64,000 bases of DNA, taken from contig UCII01000011.1 of the NCBI GenBank assembly GCA_900472485.1, positions 186,001 to 250,000 of the forward strand. Reading direction: 5' to 3'. Positions 58,555-64,000 of this stretch are shown here, piece by piece. The stretch comes from Hyphomicrobiales bacterium (lineage in GTDB: Bacteria > Pseudomonadota > Alphaproteobacteria > Rhizobiales > Rhizobiaceae). Each line of letters opens with the position of its first letter. The first letter of the stretch is position 1. The translations under genes and the position numbers were made by a program. Under the pieces are notes generated by a model. It was not told the origin of the DNA. It saw nothing but the letters and a program-made list of their open reading frames with translations, and did no database searches.

Positions 58555-59646
58555 ATGAAGATGCATCCGCTGAAGGGGCCGAACCGGCTGAAGCTCGGTG
58601 TTTTTTCGACCAACGCGGATGGCGGCCTTGCCATTACCGACGTGCCGGAGCGCTGGACGGCAGGGTGGCAGGACAATCTGACGGCGGCGCAGATTGCGGA
58701 TCGGGCGGGGCTTGAGTTCTTTCTACCGATCGCCCGCTGGCGCGGTTTCGGCGGCAAGAACCGCGTGCGTGAATGGTCGTTCGAGACCTTCACCTGGGCT
58801 GCTGCGCTCTCCGCTGCGACCGAGCAGATCGGCCTTTTCATGACGGTGCACGTACCGCTCGTCCATCCCGTTTATGCTGCCAAGTCGCTTGCGACGGTCG
58901 ATCATATCAGCCAGGGGCGAGCCGGGCTGAACATTGTCTGTGGCTGGAACCCGAAGGAATTCGGCATGTTCGGCGTGCCGCTGGTCGAAAAAGGCTACGA
59001 CCAAGCCGCCGAATGGCTGGAAGTTGTCGAAAGGCTCTACGCCTCCGATGAGCCGATCGACTATGGCGGCAGCTACTATAATCTGAAAGAAGCCGTCAGC
59101 CGTCCCGCAAGCCTGCAGGCGCCACGGCCGGTGACGATGAATGCGGCTTTCGGCGGCCCCGGCCGAGACTTTGCCGCGGCGCACTGCGACTATCTCTTCA
59201 CCACCTTCACCGAGATCGATGACGCCGGGAAGCATGTGGCTGATATCGCCGCACGGGCGGAAGGAAAAGGCAGGCAGGTCGGCGTTTATACCGTCTGTCA
59301 CGTCGTCTGCCGCGAGACACAGACGGAGGCGGAAGACTATTATACCCGCTATGCCGTGACGATGGCCGATCACGCTGCCGTCGATCAACACATGGCCGGC
59401 AAAAAAGAGTTCTCGCAGTCCCATGATCGCGAGGCCTATGACCGCTACCGGCAGCGGTTTGCCGGCGGCGCGGGCAGCTACCCGCTGATCGGCACGCCGC
59501 AGCGCATTGCTGAAGAGATGATTGCCATTGCCGAGCAAGGCTATGCCGGCATCGCCTTGTCCTTTGTCAACTACACGCAGGAACTGCCTTATTTCTGCGA
59601 TCGTGTCCTTCCGATTCTGAAGAAGGCTGGGCTCCGCGTAGGGTGA
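58555..59646 (+). CDS. Flavin-dependent monooxygenase (LLM class, RutA/SsuD-like)
   Basis: A 363-residue TIM-barrel flavoprotein. Motifs ARWRGFGGKNRVREWSFETF (near 61-80), HPVYAAKSLATVDHISQGRAGLN in pieces, and NIVCGWNPKEFGMFG match the alkanesulfonate/pyrimidine monooxygenase branch. GGGAGGAG precedes the ATG. A reductase partner supplying FMNH2 is not adjacent. Substrate unknown: sulfonates, pyrimidine-like rings or acyclic amides are options. Confidence 0.87.
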   Translation: MKMHPLKGPNRLKLGVFSTNADGGLAITDVPERWTAGWQDNLTAAQIADRAGLEFFLPIARWRGFGGKNRVREWSFETFTWAAALSAATEQIGLFMTVHVPLVHPVYAAKSLATVDHISQGRAGLNIVCGWNPKEFGMFGVPLVEKGYDQAAEWLEVVERLYASDEPIDYGGSYYNLKEAVSRPASLQAPRPVTMNAAFGGPGRDFAAAHCDYLFTTFTEIDDAGKHVADIAARAEGKGRQVGVYTVCHVVCRETQTEAEDYYTRYAVTMADHAAVDQHMAGKKEFSQSHDREAYDRYRQRFAGGAGSYPLIGTPQRIAEEMIAIAEQGYAGIALSFVNYTQELPYFCDRVLPILKKAGLRVG

Positions 59647-60063
59647 ATCACCGTTTCTATGGTTCGCGCCCCTGCCGCTCGCGGGAATGTGATCATCCTT
59701 CAATGACGACTTGGCTATCCGGCCAAGGCTGATTTTCCTGGCCGCTCGCGATGATGTCGCTTTCATGCTGCGGCGTCGCAGGTGCGACATGTGTGCAACG
59801 CAGCAAAAAACTTGAGGGCAAGGGGTTTACAAGCCTGACCCAGGATGGGATTCTTTTCGGCGAAGGGTGTTGCTTGATTGGAAGCAGCGTCATTCCCTTC
59901 GACCGGACGCCGTAAATCTTGGCTCCGATGCGTCGCTATCTTGCTGACGCTTAACCGAACAAAATCAATCCGAAGCCAGAATGCGGCGTTGTTCCGCGCT
60001 GGCTGTTGCCTTGTTGCGCCCTGAACATCATGAGGTCGGGGTATAGAGAATGCGGGCTTTAAC
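59647..60063. other. Intergenic stretch without a recognised gene
   Basis: The gap separates the monooxygenase from the exported unknown. A minus-strand open frame crosses it (59763-60317), but its composition looks random and it overlaps the start of the next gene. On the plus strand about 50 codons ending at 59913 (…GKGFTSLTQDGILFGEG…) are open but have no plausible start. I see nothing functional apart from the need for a promoter near 60000. Confidence 0.45.
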
Positions 60064-60726
60064 ATGGGCTTCAAGTCAAAACACGTTCTTCGCGGCGTTC
60101 TTGGTCTTCTTGCGAGTGTCAGCTTGCCGCATGTCACCAAAGCCAGCGATCTGATGATCTGGTCGCCGGTCAAAGTGGCGCCGCGAATATATAAGACGAC
60201 GCTTGGTTTCCGGCTGCCGATGGCCTGGGATGTCAGTGCCGGCATGGATCTTGGCCTTGGTAGCGCTGCCACCGGCGCGATCTTGCGAAGCAGCAGCCTG
60301 GCAACGCTCTGGGGCACGGCGATCGACGATCACAAGCGCTTTTCGACCGTATGGCGTCGCGAAGTCTCCGTGAGGGTGGACACTCTCAATAGCACGGGAA
60401 CGCTTTGCCTCGAGCGCTCGCGAAGCTGGACAGTGTCGGAAAATCTGGACATGAGCACGTCGAGGTCGCTGAACGTAAATTACGCGGGCACGCGGAATGC
60501 GGCAAATTCCGTTACCGCGACACAAGCCGTTACCGTTGCTGTTCCTTGGACGGGAACGTCCTTATCTGCGATCGGCAATCTGAAGGACGTGGGCAGCGTT
60601 TTTTCGAGCATGGTCTCGTTTCAGCAGCCTTTGGCGCCGAACCTCAATTTCTCGGCCTCCTTCGCCGATCCGCAGACTTTGACACCGGCTGGCAATGTAC
60701 GCTTGGACTACCGTATCAAATGGTAG
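60064..60726 (+). CDS. Hypothetical exported protein, beta-rich
   Basis: A 220-residue protein not assigned to a family. It has a basic start and hydrophobic stretch (VLRGVLGLLASVSLPHVTKAS), a likely signal peptide cut near 28. The mature part alternates hydrophobic and polar residues and is rich in Ser/Thr (ATQAVTVAVPWTGTSLSAIG), suggesting a beta-barrel or surface protein, and ends with VRLDYRIKW, an aromatic end like outer-membrane proteins. Only one Cys. Function unknown. Confidence 0.6.
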   Translation: MGFKSKHVLRGVLGLLASVSLPHVTKASDLMIWSPVKVAPRIYKTTLGFRLPMAWDVSAGMDLGLGSAATGAILRSSSLATLWGTAIDDHKRFSTVWRREVSVRVDTLNSTGTLCLERSRSWTVSENLDMSTSRSLNVNYAGTRNAANSVTATQAVTVAVPWTGTSLSAIGNLKDVGSVFSSMVSFQQPLAPNLNFSASFADPQTLTPAGNVRLDYRIKW

Positions 60727-60841
60727 ATACCCGAGGTTTCTAAGTTCGGCCCTTTGTATATCTCGGTGGGGAACAAATGTCCCTCGCGGAAGTTTAGAGC
60801 GGGCAGGACATCGATCTTGCTCGATGTGTCATGACCTCGCG

Positions 60842-60881
60842 AAGCCTGCCGCTGGTTCAACTCCCTGCCGGCGGCAGGCTT
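60842..60881. terminator. Hairpin between convergent genes
   Basis: AAGCCTGCCG (60842-60851) and CGGCAGGCTT (60872-60881) form a perfect 10-base stem with a 20-base loop, between the exported protein and the MscS channel stops. There is no T-run, so termination is presumed rather than shown. Confidence 0.4.
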
Positions 60882-60899
60882 AGCGTTGCACCGGAGAAC

Positions 60900-61739
60900 T
60901 CAGTCAGCGGATCCTGTCGCTTCCGTCGGCGATTTGATCGTTATGTCGGGCTCGGCAAGCTTAGCCTTGAGCTTCGAGATGACATCGTGCCGGACATCAG
61001 ACCAGGACGAGGTGATCGCCCAATATTCGATGTTGAGCACGGCTTGATCGACGGCCAGCTCGTCGAGAAAAACCTTCGGTGCGGGTGTGGTCTTGATGCG
61101 CTGATCCGCTTTCAGGATATCGAGGATTGTTTTGCGGGCAAGATCGATGTCGATTTTCTCACCCATGGCAACGGACAATTGCTGGCGGCGGTCCGGCTCG
61201 CGGCTGTGGTTGATGATGGGCGTGTTCCAGAGCGTCGAGTTCGGCGCCATCAGATAGAGGCCGTCGGCCGTCCTCATCTCCGTCGCGAAGAGCCCGATCT
61301 CCTTGATGTAACCTTTGACGTTCGCGGTCTCGATATATTCGCCGACCCGGAATGGCCGCAGGATCAGCAGCATGATGCCGGCGGCGATGTTTTGAAGCGT
61401 GCCTTGCAGTGCCAGGCCGATCGCCAGGCCGGCAGCGCCGAGAGCGGCGATGATGGAGGCTGTCTGAACGCCGAACTGGCCAAGGACGGTGATGAAGACA
61501 AGGATAAGCAAGCTGTAGTGCAAGACATTCTGGAAGAAGCTCGCGAGCGTTTCGTCTATGCCGCGAATGCGCGAGATGACACGGTAGGCTGACCGGCTGA
61601 TAATGCCCGCAAGAAGCCAGCCACCGATCAGAAGAATGATCGCGCCGAGAAGCGAAAACCCATATTGAACCGCGAGTGCCGAGGCCTGGTCGAGTGCCGA
61701 GCGAGTGGCGACGACGATATTGGTCGTTTGATCGTCCAT
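60900..61739 (-). CDS. Small-conductance mechanosensitive channel (MscS family)
   Basis: A 279-residue inner-membrane channel. Three membrane helices are followed by the pore helix AALGAAGLAIGLALQGTLQN, with the Gly/Ala pattern of MscS TM3, and the cytoplasmic vestibule with RPFRVGEYIE. Length equals E. coli MscS (286). ATG 61739 follows GGAG; the longer frame is not used. It protects against osmotic downshock. Confidence 0.92.
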   Translation of the reverse strand: MDDQTTNIVVATRSALDQASALAVQYGFSLLGAIILLIGGWLLAGIISRSAYRVISRIRGIDETLASFFQNVLHYSLLILVFITVLGQFGVQTASIIAALGAAGLAIGLALQGTLQNIAAGIMLLILRPFRVGEYIETANVKGYIKEIGLFATEMRTADGLYLMAPNSTLWNTPIINHSREPDRRQQLSVAMGEKIDIDLARKTILDILKADQRIKTTPAPKVFLDELAVDQAVLNIEYWAITSSWSDVRHDVISKLKAKLAEPDITIKSPTEATGSAD

Positions 61740-61860
61740 GTCAAAACTCCATCTTTTCCAGAAAGCCAAATGAGAAGTCGCGTTTTTTGCTCCGGGCGAT
61801 CGGACGCATGAAACACAACTGTTTCAATGGTTTATGCGGGCTATTTTCTCTGCCGGAGCG

Positions 61861-63330
61861 TCAGGCGCCGTGCTTTGCCTGATTTGGGCCTGTGGTGGCA
61901 GCTGCGGCGTAATGAGCCTTCTTTTGTTCGTACATGCCGAGATCCGCGCGCTTGATCATGGCCTCCATGGTTTCGCCGGGCAAGCTCGTGGCAATGCCGA
62001 TGGAGACGCTGAGGGGCGCGCTGGAATAGAACTGATTGTTGATCTTCAGCAGTTCGTTGATCGTCTCGACCATCGCGGCAGCCGCGATTTCATCGGCGCC
62101 CGGCATGAGAACGGCAAATTCGTCGCCGCCGATGCGGGCGGCGTGGTTCGGCAGGGAGACGACGCTGTTCAGCACCTCGCCCATGCGGCGCAGCAGCGCG
62201 TCGCCAGCATCGTGGCCGCTCTCGTCATTGGATTCCTTCAGGCCGTTCAGATCGAGAATGATGGCCGATACCGGCCGAAGCGATTTGCGCTCCAGTCTGT
62301 TGAGCTCCTCCATGTAGAAGGCGCGGTTGTAAAGTCTGGTGAGCACATCGTGCTTGCCGAGATATTCAAGATAGGCTTCCGCTTTCTTGCGCGCGGTAAT
62401 ATCGGTCAGCGCCACCTGCACCAGCGACCAGTCGTCCTCGTAACCGGGAAAGACCGAAAACTGCAGGAGGACGTGACGCTCCGATCCGTCGAGCGCGTAG
62501 TTCAGCACCTCACGCTGATGGAAAAGGCGACCGTTCCACAATTCCACCAATTGCCCCCGAAAATGCTTCTCCATGTCATCGCGGAACACTTCACCGATCC
62601 GCTGATGCAGGGTCTGGCGGTCCGGTGCGCAGAAGAGATCGAGCGTTGCCTGATTGACATCGAGCACGCTGATCTCGCTCATGCATTGCTGTACGAATTC
62701 CGGATGCACGTCGAGAAATACCTGAAAGTCGACGATGCCTCGGTGGCGGATCTCATCGAGCAGGATCTTGATCCGGCTGAAATCCTCGACCCAAAGGGAA
62801 ACCGGCGAATGCTCGAACATGCCTTCGGCATAGCGGCGCTGCCGCTCTTCCTGCCGTCTCGCCTCCTCGCGGGCCGTCACGTCTTCTGTCGTCAGCAGCA
62901 GCCGGCTCCACGAGGTCTCGTGGCCCGGCAGGATGACGCCGCGTAGCTGGATGTCGAGCCTCTTGCCGCCGAGGGAATAGTTGATTGCGGTGCCCGAAAA
63001 CTCGGTCTTGCCTTCCCAGAGCGCCACCAGCTCATTCACATGGCTTTGCAGCATCTCGTCGCGGAAGACCCGCGAAAGGCTTTCGACGAGCGTCTCGAAG
63101 GACGGCGCCTCGAAGAGCTCCAGCGTCCTGGCATTGACGGCAAGAAGCTTGATCTTTTGCGAGCAGGATGCGACGCGCTGCACGTCGGCGAGCAGATAGG
63201 AACGCAGGTCCGTCACGCCTTCCGCACGCCAGAGTTCGAACTGCTCCTTGACGCCGCTGAAATCCTCCAGCCACATGGCGACGGGGGCAAGGTCGAAAAC
63301 GGTGCTGCTGAAGTCCTGGGCGTTCATCAT
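61861..63330 (-). CDS. Diguanylate cyclase with two duplicated sensor domains
   Basis: A 489-residue soluble signalling protein. Two related N-terminal domains (about 10-165 and 175-325) share LxPVxxWxEDFSxxK, VFRDxM and a terminal TxxDxTAR motif, as PAS-like repeats. The C-terminal GGDEF domain has RIGGDEFAVLM (GGDEF at about 401-405) and SVSIGIA. An RxxD inhibitory site is absent (SLPN at that place). No membrane segment is seen. It should make cyclic di-GMP in response to a cytoplasmic cue. ATG 63330 has AGGG upstream. Confidence 0.92.
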   Translation of the reverse strand: MMNAQDFSSTVFDLAPVAMWLEDFSGVKEQFELWRAEGVTDLRSYLLADVQRVASCSQKIKLLAVNARTLELFEAPSFETLVESLSRVFRDEMLQSHVNELVALWEGKTEFSGTAINYSLGGKRLDIQLRGVILPGHETSWSRLLLTTEDVTAREEARRQEERQRRYAEGMFEHSPVSLWVEDFSRIKILLDEIRHRGIVDFQVFLDVHPEFVQQCMSEISVLDVNQATLDLFCAPDRQTLHQRIGEVFRDDMEKHFRGQLVELWNGRLFHQREVLNYALDGSERHVLLQFSVFPGYEDDWSLVQVALTDITARKKAEAYLEYLGKHDVLTRLYNRAFYMEELNRLERKSLRPVSAIILDLNGLKESNDESGHDAGDALLRRMGEVLNSVVSLPNHAARIGGDEFAVLMPGADEIAAAAMVETINELLKINNQFYSSAPLSVSIGIATSLPGETMEAMIKRADLGMYEQKKAHYAAAATTGPNQAKHGA

Positions 63331-63547
63331 GATTCCCTGCACCGGCAACAAAAGTCAGTATGCGAAATGGAAAGCCGGCAGTTCGCTAAATTCTGCTTAG
63401 CGAGCATTGGTAAACCTTGCGTTGATATCAAGTGGCCGGTCAAGCCGGACAGTCACTGTCCGCTTCTTTTCAACTCATTCTTGTCAAAACTGTGCCCTAA
63501 ACGGCTCTCTAGCGCGATCGCTATCGGGTTGATCCGATCTAGGGCAG

Positions 63548-63997
63548 TCATGTCTTCAAAAAACGCTCGAAGGCTTCTAGGGTCTTTTCGCTGACATGGT
63601 GTTCGATGCCCTCGGCATCATTTCTTGCCGTATCAGGATCGACGCCGAGACGGCAAAGGACGGCCTCGACGATCTCATGACGCCGGCGGGTTGCCACCGC
63701 CAGGCGCTGCCCTTCTTCAGTCAGGAACACGCCACGATAGGGGCGCTGCGTGATCAGGTTTTCCTCCGCGAGCCGCTTGAGCATTTTTGCAACCGTCGGC
63801 TGCGTCACTCCCAGCCTCTGTGCAATATCGGTCTGGCGCGCTTCACCGGCATGTTCTATCAGATCGGCGATGAGCTCGACGTAATCCTCCATCAATTCCG
63901 TGCGTCGATCGTCTCGGCTTTTCTGAAAGGCCTCGGCATGCGTCTCGATCTCGGTCGAAGAAAGACGGCTTTCCAGGGCGGCAGGCAATTTCGTCAA
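63548..63997 (-). CDS. mntR: MntR, DtxR-family manganese-dependent regulator (start near window edge)
   Basis: A protein of about 149 residues, reading from TTG 63997; an upstream start beyond the window is possible. It matches E. coli MntR along most of its length by recall: [43 protein letters not shown] (in pieces, HTH about 50-78), [12 protein letters not shown] and [17 protein letters not shown] with metal-binding Glu/His. It represses manganese uptake genes or activates efflux when Mn2+ is high. No transporter is visible here. Confidence 0.88.
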   Translation of the reverse strand: MTKLPAALESRLSSTEIETHAEAFQKSRDDRRTELMEDYVELIADLIEHAGEARQTDIAQRLGVTQPTVAKMLKRLAEENLITQRPYRGVFLTEEGQRLAVATRRRHEIVEAVLCRLGVDPDTARNDAEGIEHHVSEKTLEAFERFLKT

Positions 63998-64000
63998 GGC

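Noticed and set aside
59763..60317. Minus-strand open frame covering the 59.7-60.3 kb gap
   Set aside because: No domain, poor start and overlap with the signal-peptide gene at 60064.

Overview
This window is from an alphaproteobacterium of the Rhizobium/Agrobacterium type. The evidence is high-GC codon use, tightly packed ABC-transporter operons for plant-derived sugars, sugar acids and nucleobases, a DtxR-type MntR, an AmpR/beta-lactamase locus and a rhizobial-looking intergenic palindrome. There is no rRNA, tRNA, insertion sequence, integrase, phage gene or CRISPR array. It looks like an accessory catabolic region of a chromosome or large replicon.

Layout. 1-5971: a minus-strand operon of a DapA-family lyase, a GntR regulator, a Tat-exported sugar-binding protein, two permeases, a MalK/UgpC-type ATPase and the start of a PfkB sugar kinase that leaves the window. 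6179-13477: a minus-strand BMP-type nucleoside/base importer whose genes overlap and which includes an amidase and a cytosine-deaminase-like amidohydrolase, behind a clear sigma70 promoter. 13609-15013: a TetR regulator facing a VOC protein across an operator, then a KTSC protein. 15171-25690: a sugar-acid module with an MFS importer, an enolase-superfamily dehydratase, a peptide-type ABC importer with a fused DppD/DppF ATPase, and a divergent FCD-type GntR gene with a second DapA-family lyase.

25927-32362: resistance and sensing. AmpR faces a class A beta-lactamase followed by a class C beta-lactamase. Next come a globin-coupled chemotaxis receptor and a CmlA/FloR-type exporter preceded by a nine-codon leader peptide and a hairpin, the layout of chloramphenicol-inducible translational attenuation. 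32387-34269: a luciferase-like oxidoreductase and an IalB-like exported protein. 34405-43001: an arabino-oligosaccharide module with an unusual ArsR-type regulator, a GH51 arabinofuranosidase and a complete Opp-type importer.

43012-53171: a lysine-degradation cluster. It holds an Lrp regulator, a lysine 6-dehydrogenase/saccharopine-dehydrogenase-like enzyme, an ALDH7-type aldehyde dehydrogenase, an aminotransferase, the DUF1338 enzyme HglS and a YdiJ-type D-2-hydroxyglutarate dehydrogenase, with a divergent LysR. Together these can be read as a route from lysine to 2-oxoglutarate. 53372-64000: mixed genes, including a P-loop kinase, two nucleotidyltransferases, an ornithine-cyclodeaminase-like gene behind a SoxR/MerR-type promoter, argG with a divergent Lrp regulator, a flavin monooxygenase, a small exported unknown, an MscS channel, a diguanylate cyclase and MntR at the edge.

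The least expected signals are the leader-peptide attenuator before the CmlA-like exporter, the SoxR-like promoter before the ornithine-cyclodeaminase-like gene, the self-contained lysine-to-2-oxoglutarate cluster and the Cys-motif ArsR-type regulator. All assignments rest on reading the sequence and recalling protein families; no database search was run.
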